From: Eubacterium sp.
GTDB taxonomy: Bacteria > Bacillota > Clostridia > Lachnospirales > Lachnospiraceae
Direction of reading: 5' to 3'
Assembly: GCA_024681495.1 (NCBI GenBank)
Contig: JAILAS010000187.1
Coordinates: forward strand, 1-6,852
DNA: 6,852 bases
The notes beneath the pieces are model-generated. The model was not told the DNA's origin, ran no database searches, and saw only the letters and a program-made list of their open reading frames with translations. Below are positions 1-6,813 of this stretch, in pieces. A program made the position numbers and the translations under genes. Within the stretch, counting starts at the first letter, position 1; the number at the start of each line of letters is the position of its first letter.

Positions 1-291
<291 letters not shown>

Positions 292-301
292 AAAATCTCT
301 T

Positions 302-316
302 CCGAGCTGCGCTCGG
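302..316 (-). repeat. Inverted repeat just upstream of mature 16S
   Basis: A six-base perfect stem (CCGAGC / GCTCGG) with a three-base loop lies about 10 bases before the predicted 16S 5' end. It would form a small GC-rich hairpin in the precursor RNA and could mark a processing point. It has no U-tract after it, so it is not a terminator. Confidence 0.5.
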
Positions 317-381
317 TCAAAATCTGTTTGATCAGGTCAGTCAAACGTTGTACGTTTTCCTACCTTACTGTTTAAGGTCGC

Positions 382-401
382 TTCTTAGTTTCTACTAAGA
401 A
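382..401 (-). repeat. Leader hairpin, 8-bp stem
   Basis: TTCTTAGT and ACTAAGAA form a perfect eight-base stem around a four-base loop. It is inside the transcribed rRNA leader, so an RNA role (leader fold or processing) is more likely than protein binding. The right arm overlaps a second small palindrome (GAACGTTC, 399-406), so two competing folds are possible. Confidence 0.5.
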
Positions 402-418
402 CGTTCCTTGAATGAATT

Positions 419-434
419 CTTGTCAATTGACAAG
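419..434. repeat. 16-bp perfect palindrome in rRNA leader
   Basis: CTTGTCAATTGACAAG is self-complementary over all 16 bases with no loop. It holds a TTGACA on each strand, but I found no fitting -10 box at 16-18 bases on the minus strand, so it is probably not a promoter. A protein-binding site or part of a leader fold is possible. Confidence 0.45.
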
Positions 435-446
435 TAAAAGTGGTTT

Positions 447-462
447 CTTCTTATATAAGAAG
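447..462. repeat. Second 16-bp perfect palindrome in rRNA leader
   Basis: CTTCTTATATAAGAAG is self-complementary over 16 bases. It lies 12 bases from the palindrome at 419-434. The TATATAA core resembles a -10 region, but the nearest -35-like TTGAAA (488-483) is 24 bases away, too far for an ordinary sigma-A promoter. Confidence 0.45.
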
Positions 463-477
463 TAATTCTTTCTTACT

Positions 478-489
478 TTTCTTTTCAAG
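478..489 (-). promoter_or_regulatory. Possible boxA-like antitermination element
   Basis: The minus strand reads CCTTGAAAAGAA here, within AACAACCTTGAAAAG. This resembles the CTTTGAAAACT-type sequences found in rRNA leaders and 16S-23S spacers of Firmicutes, where NusB/NusE-type factors are thought to load. It lies in the right place, between P2 and the 16S gene. The match is short and made by eye, so this is a weak call. Confidence 0.3.
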
Positions 490-551
490 GTTGTTTCACT
501 GTTCTGTTGTCAATGTTCTGTGTCGCTGTCTCTGTGAGACGCAACTTGTTA

Positions 552-580
552 ATGATAACTCATCAATTCGTTTTTGTCAA
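552..580 (-). promoter_or_regulatory. Ribosomal promoter P2 (sigma-A type)
   Basis: The -35 box is a perfect TTGACA (580-575) and the -10 box is TATCAT (557-552), with an optimal 17-base spacer. An A-rich upstream stretch (AAAAAAAGTCAAAAAAG, 600-584) would act as an UP element. The base seven positions after the -10 box is G (545), the likely start. It points towards the 16S gene about 250 bases away. Tandem strong promoters with G starts are typical of Firmicutes rRNA operons, where the start-nucleotide GTP level couples rRNA output to nutrition. Confidence 0.8.
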
Positions 581-640
581 CAACTTTTTTGACTTTTTTT
601 CAATTGATTTTTTATCTTTAACACGCCCCGGTTTTGGGGT

Positions 641-661
641 GCTTTGATATATTATCAAAGC
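641..661. repeat. Inverted repeat over P1 -10 box and start point
   Basis: Two perfect nine-base arms (GCTTTGATA at 641-649 and TATCAAAGC at 653-661) flank a three-base centre. The element covers the P1 -10 hexamer and reaches the predicted start at 642, so on DNA it lies where a repressor would block polymerase. As RNA, only the far end would be transcribed from P1. It could also be transcribed whole by read-through from trmB. Its function is not known to me. Confidence 0.45.
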
Positions 662-677
662 TTACCCCCTGTGTCAA
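649..677 (-). promoter_or_regulatory. Ribosomal promoter P1 (sigma-A type)
   Basis: The -35 box is a perfect TTGACA (677-672) and the -10 box is TAATAT (654-649), again 17 bases apart. A strongly AT-rich run (about 678-700) lies upstream as a probable UP element. The seventh base after the -10 box is G (642). The -35 box begins 43 bases past the trmB stop codon. A perfect inverted repeat covers the -10 box and the start point. It lies 97 bases upstream of P2 in the same orientation, so both should feed the 16S gene. Confidence 0.75.
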
Positions 678-720
678 CAACTTTTTTAAAAAAATTGAAA
701 CTCTTTTTCCGGGCGGACAT

Positions 721-1371
721 TTAAGCGTCCTTTCGAGGCGGAGAGGCTATGAGTTTATATATAGGATTGCCCATTGCAGAGAACTTCTCCTCGTACTCCG
801 TCATGATATTTCCCTCGTTCATTATCCTGTCCGCGTGCAGATCCCTGGTGCACGCAAGTAGGTTCCACCCCTCCTGCTCCACCATCTCCAGAGAGAAGTC
901 GAACAGATCCCTGTTGTCGGTCTTAAACTCCACCGTCCCCTCCTCGCTCAGCACCTTGACGTACCTCGCCAGGAAACGGTCGCTCGTAAGCCGCCTCTTG
1001 GCATGCCTGTCCTTGGGCCACGGGTCGGAGAAGTTCAGGTATATGCGCTCCACCTCTCCGGGCGCAAAGAACTCCTCGAGGTTCTCCGCATCCTCGCAGA
1101 GCAGAATCAGATTCTCCCGGGGATCCTCCTCCAGCTTCTGCAGCCCGCGGTAGATGACGCTCGAATACTTCTCCATTCCTATATACATATGGTCGGGGTC
1201 TCTCCTGGAAAGTCCCATTATAAACCGGCCCTTTCCCATTCCGATCTCGATCCTCACCGGCTCACCCGGCTTTATCACATTCCACTTGCCCTTGAGTTCC
1301 TTTGGGTTTTTGGCCACAAGGGGACTCTTCTCAATGGCCTCCCGCGCTCCGGGAACGTTCTTGAGTCTCAT
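721..1371 (-). CDS. trmB: tRNA (guanine-N7-)-methyltransferase TrmB
   Basis: This 216-residue cytoplasmic enzyme should transfer a methyl group from S-adenosylmethionine to N7 of G46 in the variable loop of many tRNAs. The length is that of a complete TrmB. The SAM-binding motif I is EIGMGKG (residues 42-48). The family signature NFSDPWPKDRHAKRRL spans 113-128, with Asp116 in the catalytic region. FKTDN (149-153) and the C-terminal NIMTEYEEKF (188-197) are also hallmarks, and the whole protein resembles Bacillus TrmB closely. The ATG is preceded by AAGGAG (1383-1378) with a six-base gap, which supports this start. It is the last gene of the apparent operon, 29 bases after the DUF5711 gene, and is followed almost at once by rRNA promoters without a clear terminator. 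Confidence 0.97.
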   Translation of the reverse strand: MRLKNVPGAREAIEKSPLVAKNPKELKGKWNVIKPGEPVRIEIGMGKGRFIMGLSRRDPDHMYIGMEKYSSVIYRGLQKLEEDPRENLILLCEDAENLEEFFAPGEVERIYLNFSDPWPKDRHAKRRLTSDRFLARYVKVLSEEGTVEFKTDNRDLFDFSLEMVEQEGWNLLACTRDLHADRIMNEGNIMTEYEEKFSAMGNPIYKLIASPPRKDA

Positions 1372-1400
1372 CCTTTTCTCCTTATTACAATATGAATCTT

Positions 1401-2531
1401 CTATTTAAGACGAACCTTTTGGGTACTATCCTCCAGAACGAAGGTATAGTTCTGCGTCTTGCCGCCGCTTAGAATTAACATTATAGACGAATCAAAGGAG
1501 TATGTGAACTTACTCCTTCCGCTGTTGCTTATTATCTCGAGGTTGCTGTCGCCGACAATGCTGACCTCGCCATTGCTCATGAGGTAGACCTCATTGTAAT
1601 CCAGGGCGAAGTCTTTCTCGTACTTAAGCTTTCCGGAGGACTTGTATACACGAAGGAGGTACTGCCCCTCTTCCTCGTCGGCAGACTCCTCCGCAGCGGC
1701 CGGGTTCTCGCACACGTAGCCGAAGGCGTCGTCGGAGCTAAAGACCGAGAGCGCCTCGTCCTCGAGCACAATGTCAGCATCCTCTGCGGGTGCCGTAGCA
1801 CCCTTGTATACGTATATATCGCTGTCGGAGAATGCGACCCAGTCGTCGCCCATGCTCTCGATTTTAGCGATTATCCGGTTGTCGTAGGTGTATGAGGCGA
1901 CAATATTGTCCTCCTGTGCGCTCCCCTCGGTGCCGAAATTATAGAAGTTGACGGTCGATGTAGAATTGCCCGACGCAACGGTCAGAAAAGAAACCGCCAG
2001 GTTGTCGCCGTCGTCGGACAGGGCAATGCTCAGGGGGTATCCGTAGTTGTCGATATGTATCTCTCCTTCGGCCTTCAATTCGCCATCGGCGCTGTATACG
2101 TCGAGCAGGTACGCGTTCTCCTTCTCAAGGGCCACTGCCACAGTTCCGTCTTCCGCCACGCTTATCTGCAGAATTCTGTGGCTCAGGTCGATCTGGTCGA
2201 CATAACCCTCCGTGTTGAATATGTAGACCCTGCCTCCGTCTTCCTCGGCCACCGCTGCATACTCGCCGCATTGCGCCAGCAGGGGCTGGTCTATCTCGTA
2301 GCTCTGGCTCCACATGAGCTCGTCGTCCGTGTCGGTGCAGGTAATTCCGTCCGTTCCGTATATGAGCAGCAAGTCTCCGAAGGCCGCACACTCGGTCTTC
2401 TTCTCATAATCGTGATCGACTGAGGAGATCACTGTATAGTCCGTGTACGTCCTCAGCCTGCCTGTAATATAAAACGCCGCTATAATCACGACCACTATTC
2501 CAACTGCTATCAGAATGGTCTTCTTATTCAT
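1401..2531 (-). CDS. Membrane-anchored DUF5711 family protein, beta-propeller-like
   Basis: This 376-residue protein starts with two lysines and one hydrophobic segment (about residues 5-23), then a long soluble part with no further membrane span. That fits a signal anchor with the rest outside the membrane. After DYTVISSVD (31-39), the body is a series of short strands with blade-like units such as YAAVAEEDGGRVYIFNTEG (91-109), ISVAEDGTVAVAL (123-135) and IALSDDGDNLAVSFL (169-183). This suggests a WD40/YVTN-type propeller. The overall pattern resembles DUF5711 proteins of Lachnospiraceae, a family without a known function. An acidic low-complexity insert (about 279-289) interrupts one blade. 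The stop is TAG. The start overlaps the kinase gene by 8 bases and has AAAAGG five bases upstream, so translation is probably coupled. A role as partner or ligand-sensing accessory of the kinase is inference from position only. Confidence 0.85.
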   Translation of the reverse strand: MNKKTILIAVGIVVVIIAAFYITGRLRTYTDYTVISSVDHDYEKKTECAAFGDLLLIYGTDGITCTDTDDELMWSQSYEIDQPLLAQCGEYAAVAEEDGGRVYIFNTEGYVDQIDLSHRILQISVAEDGTVAVALEKENAYLLDVYSADGELKAEGEIHIDNYGYPLSIALSDDGDNLAVSFLTVASGNSTSTVNFYNFGTEGSAQEDNIVASYTYDNRIIAKIESMGDDWVAFSDSDIYVYKGATAPAEDADIVLEDEALSVFSSDDAFGYVCENPAAAEESADEEEGQYLLRVYKSSGKLKYEKDFALDYNEVYLMSNGEVSIVGDSNLEIISNSGRSKFTYSFDSSIMLILSGGKTQNYTFVLEDSTQKVRLK

Positions 2532-5289
2532 TGCTACCTTTTCCGGGCTTGCTGAGGGTCCTAAGAACCTCTACCGCCCTATCGTATTCCAGCTCATCGA
2601 GTTCATTGCGCACCCGAATGAGGACCTCGCGGTCTTCTTCCGATACACTGTCTATTATATCCTCTATGAGCTCCATTGCGGAATCATAATCGAACTCTTC
2701 TATAAAGCCAGCCGTTTCTTCAACCCACTTGGCAGAGATTTCCCGGGCTACCCTCTGCTTGGAGTTCCTGAGCTCGCTGATTCTCTGGGATTCGCGACGG
2801 GCCTCGCGGTCCTCGCCGGTTTTTTCGTACTTCTCGATGAGAGACTTCGCGCGTGAAACGAACTCCACCACAATCTCGTCCATATCCTTGAGCGTGCCGT
2901 CGCGCAGATCGTCCTCTATTATCTGGGCATACTGCGCGAACTCATGGAATCCGACTTCCCTGCAGGCCCCCTTTATGCCGTGGATCTTAACGGCAATATT
3001 TCCGTATCGTCCTTCGGAGAGCTGCACCGGAATGTCCTCGAGGATGCTCCTGACCTCTTTGCAGAATATAGGTATGAGGTAGTTCTTACCGGGAGTAACC
3101 TCCTCAATATGTCTGACCTCGGTGCGCTTGCTCCTCGGCAGGAACTTGTTGAGCATATACTCGAGCCTGCCCGGCTTAATCGGCTTCCACATGTATCCGT
3201 CGAACTGCTTCTTATAATACTCCTTCCTGTCGGAAGACGCATCGGCGGTGACTACAATAAAGGCGCAGTTGTCCGAGGGCTTGATTTCCTCGAGCTGCTC
3301 CTTGAGCTTTATGCCCGTTCCATCCTCCATCCAGTAATCCATGAAAACCATATCGTAATGGTTCTTCTTAAAGCGCTCGACGGCCTCTGCCTCGTGTCGC
3401 GCCACATCCACGCTGACACCGTAACGGCTTATTGCGTTATCGAGAATCTCGATGTTGAGCTCCATGTCGTCGATAATAAGAACCCTGGCGCCAACCCACT
3501 CGTATGCGATGACCTCCGGCGCGAACTTGGCTGCGCCGCTAATTTCACTGGGCGCCTGCTCGCCGTTGAAGATGCCAATGGGCGTCTCGTCATATATCTC
3601 AAGCGGCATGGTGATAGAGAAAGTACTTCCCTTTCCATACTCGGATTCGAACTCGATGGTTCCCCCGAGCTGGTCCACCAGCCTCTTTACGGCGGGGAGT
3701 CCGAGCCCGCTGCCGACTGCCTCGCTGTCAGAAACCCTCTCGTAGTCTTTGAAAATCCTATCCATATCCTCTTTACGTATGCCGATTCCCGTATCCTTAA
3801 CCTGCGTACATATGTTTATCCTTCTGTTCTCTACCGGCTCATACGTAAATATGATGTCAATTCGCCCACTCTCAGTGTATTTGACAGCATTACTCAAGAG
3901 GTTCATCGACATGATTGCATAGAGATCGATTGTTCCGATCAAACCAAGCGGCAATTTCGGATCAACCTCCATGCAGACCTCGATATCCTTGTCTCCGACC
4001 AAAAGCCTAGCGGCATAATAGAGCTTATATAACTTCTCGTCCAGACGGAAGTTTTCCACCTTCGAACTGAACTGACCTGAACTGTGACGTGCCACATCCA
4101 GAAAAAGATCCACGCGATTCAGCAGATCCCATCCGAACCTGTCTATCTGCATCATGTAAAACCGGGCCTGGGGACTGATTGGCTCCTGCATCGCGAGCCT
4201 GGCCGATCCCATAATAATGTTCATGGGCGATCTGACCTCATGAACAGCGCTATCCACCAGAGTCTTTATCGACTCTGCGAGATCCGCCGCCTGTTTCCTT
4301 CGCTGCTCGAGTATTTCCATTCGCTCCGTCACCTCTGTCACGTCTCGGGCGCAGAGCACCGTTCCTATGTACAGATTTCTGTTGTGAAGCGGCCTGTACT
4401 CCACCTCGTAGTCACGTCCGTCGCAGCTGATATGCTGGCCGACCTTGTCGCGAACAAACTCCTTAAGGTTGGTCTTGTGGATTTCTATGTCCTTCAGCTG
4501 AGGAAATATCCTTTCGGCAGCCGCATTGCACCTGAGGAAGTAGTCGTTCTGGTCGAGAATGACTATTCCGTCCCGCATCGTGTCGAGCAGGAAATTACCC
4601 GCCGTAGCCTCCGTATTGTATATTCCCAGACGCATCGAGATTATATACTGATATACCATGCAGAGCGTATTGCCCAACACGAGGAACTCCATCACGTCCA
4701 TAATAAGATATATAGACACCGCAATTTCAAGGAAGACCGACACCGCTATCAGATGCCCTGTCCTCTGTTTTGCGTTGATATCCGTATTGTTCTTTGATGA
4801 AAACTTAAGACCGTCCCAGGCTATAAGCGAAATGAGAACAATAAGACACAGCAGATAAAGGTAGTACGTGCTGTTTACGTATGTCCTGTACACGTCGCTG
4901 GTCAAAAAGGCCTTCACTTCCGTTAACTGGCTGAAAATACCCAGCCAGCTGTGTGACGAGAGCATCGTTACGGATATGACTACGAAAGGAATGGTGCTCC
5001 TAAGATAGAAATAACGTCCGTGGTAAATGCCGGCGAAGGCGTCCAGGAAATACCTGGAAACCAGTACGGAACACCCCATCAGCGTCAGAATTATGGCGGT
5101 GAGCACCCTCTCCTCCATGGATTTGGCGCATTCCACCGATGCCAGCAGCGATATGACAGCCGAAAACAGCGACTGAAACATCAGAAGGCTTATCTCCTCC
5201 GACAGATACTTAACCTTCAGGCACCTGAACAATATCGATAGCGACATCAACAGGCTAAATATACATATTGCAAATCCCATTATCTGCAT
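2524..5289 (-). CDS. Multi-pass hybrid histidine kinase (PAS-HisKA-HATPase-REC-HPt)
   Basis: This 921-residue sensor kinase has about seven hydrophobic spans (roughly 3-22, 33-51, 63-82, 97-115, 140-158, 178-197, 200-219), and its basic loops suit an outside N-terminus. This resembles 7TM-type kinase input domains. A PAS domain follows (about 230-320). The H-box HEVRSPMN carries the predicted phosphoacceptor His350. The ATPase domain has an N-box (NLLSNAVKYT, Asn467), G1 (DTGIGI, 499-504) and G2 (GSGLGL, 526-531). A receiver (about 601-715) has Asp607/Asp608, phosphoacceptor Asp651, Thr681 and Lys702. An HPt domain has His770 in IHGIKGACREVG. All catalytic residues are present, so a full internal phosphorelay is expected. 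Residues 826-921 are a charged helical tail. It overlaps the HD-GYP gene by 10 bases and DUF5711 by 8. The stimulus is unknown. Confidence 0.95.
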   Translation of the reverse strand: MQIMGFAICIFSLLMSLSILFRCLKVKYLSEEISLLMFQSLFSAVISLLASVECAKSMEERVLTAIILTLMGCSVLVSRYFLDAFAGIYHGRYFYLRSTIPFVVISVTMLSSHSWLGIFSQLTEVKAFLTSDVYRTYVNSTYYLYLLCLIVLISLIAWDGLKFSSKNNTDINAKQRTGHLIAVSVFLEIAVSIYLIMDVMEFLVLGNTLCMVYQYIISMRLGIYNTEATAGNFLLDTMRDGIVILDQNDYFLRCNAAAERIFPQLKDIEIHKTNLKEFVRDKVGQHISCDGRDYEVEYRPLHNRNLYIGTVLCARDVTEVTERMEILEQRRKQAADLAESIKTLVDSAVHEVRSPMNIIMGSARLAMQEPISPQARFYMMQIDRFGWDLLNRVDLFLDVARHSSGQFSSKVENFRLDEKLYKLYYAARLLVGDKDIEVCMEVDPKLPLGLIGTIDLYAIMSMNLLSNAVKYTESGRIDIIFTYEPVENRRINICTQVKDTGIGIRKEDMDRIFKDYERVSDSEAVGSGLGLPAVKRLVDQLGGTIEFESEYGKGSTFSITMPLEIYDETPIGIFNGEQAPSEISGAAKFAPEVIAYEWVGARVLIIDDMELNIEILDNAISRYGVSVDVARHEAEAVERFKKNHYDMVFMDYWMEDGTGIKLKEQLEEIKPSDNCAFIVVTADASSDRKEYYKKQFDGYMWKPIKPGRLEYMLNKFLPRSKRTEVRHIEEVTPGKNYLIPIFCKEVRSILEDIPVQLSEGRYGNIAVKIHGIKGACREVGFHEFAQYAQIIEDDLRDGTLKDMDEIVVEFVSRAKSLIEKYEKTGEDREARRESQRISELRNSKQRVAREISAKWVEETAGFIEEFDYDSAMELIEDIIDSVSEEDREVLIRVRNELDELEYDRAVEVLRTLSKPGKGSNE

Positions 5290-6749
5290 AAATTGTCCTC
5301 GTACTTATCAAGCGCGGATTTAACTCTCTCTCTCACGTATATGGGGTTGACCGGCTTCAATATGTAATCGGACGCCCCCATATCCTTACATCTCTTCACC
5401 ATATCCTTATTGTTCAACGCTGTGAGAAATATAACCGGCACATCGGAATCAAACCTGTTTTGTATCTCCTCGAGCGTCTCGAAACCGTTCATGCCCGGCA
5501 TGTCGATGTCCAGGATGATAAGGTCCGGCAATCCTTCTTTGGTAATATATGCAAGGGCCTGCATTCCGCTCTTGGCCATAATTATCTTGAATTTGTCGTT
5601 GAGAGCCGTCTTTAGGGCCATCAATCCGGTCACCATATCGTCTACGACCAGGATCCTCGGATCGCCCACTCTCCTCATTATTCGTCCGCCCACTCCGTTG
5701 CTTAGCCTCTCAACCTCGCGCACGAAGTCCTCCTTGAGGGTCATTCGCGACTCGATGACCACGTCGTAGTAGTCGGGGTTGGAGCTCAAGTCTACGTCCT
5801 CACCGGATGACATAAGGCGAACGATGGGGCGAAGCGACATATTGCTGTTCTTTACGACGATCGCTTTCTCGCCGTTCGACAGCTCCACCTCCGTTCCGGC
5901 CTGATAAGCCGGTACCGCCGCGAGGAGTGCCTCGACCACCTCACGGTCGAACAATATCCCGCTGCCGCCCATTATGTACTCGAGCGCATCCGCGGTGGTG
6001 TACGACTCCTTATATGGCCGTTTACTGGTGAGCGCGTCGTATACGTCTGCGACGTGCAGTATCTTCGAGTAAAGGGGAATGTCTTCGCTCATCTTCCCCT
6101 CGGGATAACCCGTCCCGTTCTCGTTCTCGTGATGGTAGAGCACGGCCTGCTTAACCTTCGCGGAGATGGCGTAATTGTCCGCCAGGATGTCATAGGAAAA
6201 GCGGGAGTGCTGCTTTACCAGATCGTACTCCTCCGGGGTGAGCTTGCCGGGCTTATTGATTACGGTTGATGGAATGCGCGTCTTTCCAAGATCGTGGCAG
6301 ACGCCTGCCAGACAAACGTGCTCGAGCTCTCTGGCGCCCATTTTCATCTTGCGGGCGATAAGCGTCGAGTAAACGCCGACGTTCACTGAATGATGATAGG
6401 TGTAATCATCATAGCTTCTTAAATCCTGCATCTCAGGAAATATATGTTGGTTGGAAATAATCTCTGCGGCTATCTGCTTCGCGACAACCATCAGGCCTTC
6501 GATGTTGGCTTCCTTGACGGCCTGAACGCCGTCGTCGAAGAGCTCCTGGGGAATGGTTTCCGGAACCATGATTCCCTCGGAGATACTATCTAAAATGTAG
6601 GCTCCCTTATATCCTCGCGCCTCGAGGTGCGCGATGAATCTGTCCGTGAGCTCCACACCGTTTCTAAGCAACGTAGATTCCTGAGTGTTTTTAATGTTTT
6701 TACCCAGTATCATTCCGGGCTTAAGCTTCTCTACGGGTATAAAACGCAT
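5280..6749 (-). CDS. HD-GYP cyclic-di-GMP phosphodiesterase with C-terminal receiver domain
   Basis: This 489-residue cytoplasmic protein should hydrolyse c-di-GMP. The N-terminus (VEKLKPGMILGKNI, then LLRNGVELTDRFIAHLEARGYKGAYIL) resembles the DUF3391-type domain before many HD-GYP domains. The HD-GYP core spans about 105-280. Predicted metal ligands are His120, the HD pair His152/Asp153 (CHDLGK), His181, His206/His207 and Asp235 (VADVYDALTSKRPY), with GYP at 214-216. A small beta-rich segment (about 285-335) follows. A receiver domain (about 363-485) has Asp370/Asp371, phosphoacceptor Asp414 (LDIDMPGMNG), Thr443 and Lys465. The start has AAGGGG six bases upstream (6761-6756). It is the first gene of the apparent operon and overlaps the kinase gene, which marks it as the likely output of that kinase. 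Position 116, where trimetal HD-GYP enzymes have Glu, is Tyr, so a two-metal site is likely. Confidence 0.95.
   Translation of the reverse strand: MRFIPVEKLKPGMILGKNIKNTQESTLLRNGVELTDRFIAHLEARGYKGAYILDSISEGIMVPETIPQELFDDGVQAVKEANIEGLMVVAKQIAAEIISNQHIFPEMQDLRSYDDYTYHHSVNVGVYSTLIARKMKMGARELEHVCLAGVCHDLGKTRIPSTVINKPGKLTPEEYDLVKQHSRFSYDILADNYAISAKVKQAVLYHHENENGTGYPEGKMSEDIPLYSKILHVADVYDALTSKRPYKESYTTADALEYIMGGSGILFDREVVEALLAAVPAYQAGTEVELSNGEKAIVVKNSNMSLRPIVRLMSSGEDVDLSSNPDYYDVVIESRMTLKEDFVREVERLSNGVGGRIMRRVGDPRILVVDDMVTGLMALKTALNDKFKIIMAKSGMQALAYITKEGLPDLIILDIDMPGMNGFETLEEIQNRFDSDVPVIFLTALNNKDMVKRCKDMGASDYILKPVNPIYVRERVKSALDKYEDNLCR
5296..5300 (-). promoter_or_regulatory. Ribosome binding site that decides the kinase start
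   Basis: GAGGA lies six bases before the ATG at 5289-5287. A second in-frame ATG at 5280-5278 would form a TAATG junction with the upstream stop, but it is 15 bases from this site. The first ATG is therefore preferred, giving MQIMGF rather than MGF as the N-terminus. The site lies inside the last codons of the HD-GYP gene, which favours translational coupling. Confidence 0.7.
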
Positions 6750-6813
6750 ACTTTTCCCCTTGTTTGCTCAAATTCTAGTCAATGCATATTATTCCTCATA
6801 ACCCCCAGTACTG
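6750..6813 (-). promoter_or_regulatory. Short leader with a weak promoter candidate for the operon
   Basis: These 64 bases lie between the upstream terminator and the HD-GYP start. The minus strand has a fair -10-like TAATAT (6791-6786), but the best -35 at 18 bases is TTCAGT (6815-6810), a poor match that overlaps the terminator's T-run. A TTGACT at 6780-6775 has no usable -10 downstream because the ribosome binding site lies there. A promoter is expected after a terminator, possibly one needing an activator or another sigma factor, but I cannot name it. Confidence 0.3.

Larger units (their letters stand above)
292..545 (-). other. rRNA operon leader (transcribed spacer upstream of 16S)
   Basis: This stretch lies between the predicted P2 start (near 545) and the mature 16S 5' end. 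It is AT-rich, has no plausible gene on either strand, and contains several inverted repeats: 528-540 (GTCTC/GAGAC, just inside the P2 transcript), 447-462, 419-434, 382-401, 326-346 and 302-316. In the rRNA operons of related bacteria, such leaders carry antitermination signals and the 5' half of the long stem cut by RNase III. The matching 3' half would lie after the 16S gene, outside the window, so that pairing cannot be tested here. Confidence 0.7.
575..687 (-). repeat. 16-bp direct repeat covering both -35 boxes (575-590 and 672-687)
   Basis: The same 16 bases (AAAAAAGTTGTTGACA on the minus strand) occur at 590-575 and 687-672. Each copy joins an A-tract to a TTGACA -35 box, and both promoters have the same spacer length. 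The repeat length goes beyond what promoter consensus requires, so it suggests either duplication of a promoter unit or selection for the same upstream contacts. Confidence 0.75.

Noticed and set aside
508..513. A third TTGACA on the minus strand in the rRNA leader
   Set aside because: No acceptable -10 box lies 16-18 bases downstream (CCTTGA at 17), so it is not called as a P3 promoter.
621..640. CCCC/GGGG hairpin between P1 and P2 as a terminator
   Set aside because: On the minus strand the stem is only about four pairs with a large loop and is not followed by a T-run. It is more likely incidental structure at the 5' end of the P1 transcript.
1003..1395. Overlapping open frames opposite trmB
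   Set aside because: They are shadows of a confidently identified gene and show no family features.
2944..4032. A 362-codon open frame on the plus strand
   Set aside because: It lies wholly opposite the kinase gene, whose domains are unmistakable. The antisense translation shows no recognisable family, and the frame is open because of codon bias in the real gene.
4084..4797. A 237-codon open frame on the plus strand
   Set aside because: It is antisense to the kinase PAS and membrane region and has no recognisable motif.
5278..5280. The ATG at 5280 as the kinase start (TAATG junction)
   Set aside because: The GAGGA site at 5300-5296 is ideally spaced for the ATG at 5289 and too far from this one.
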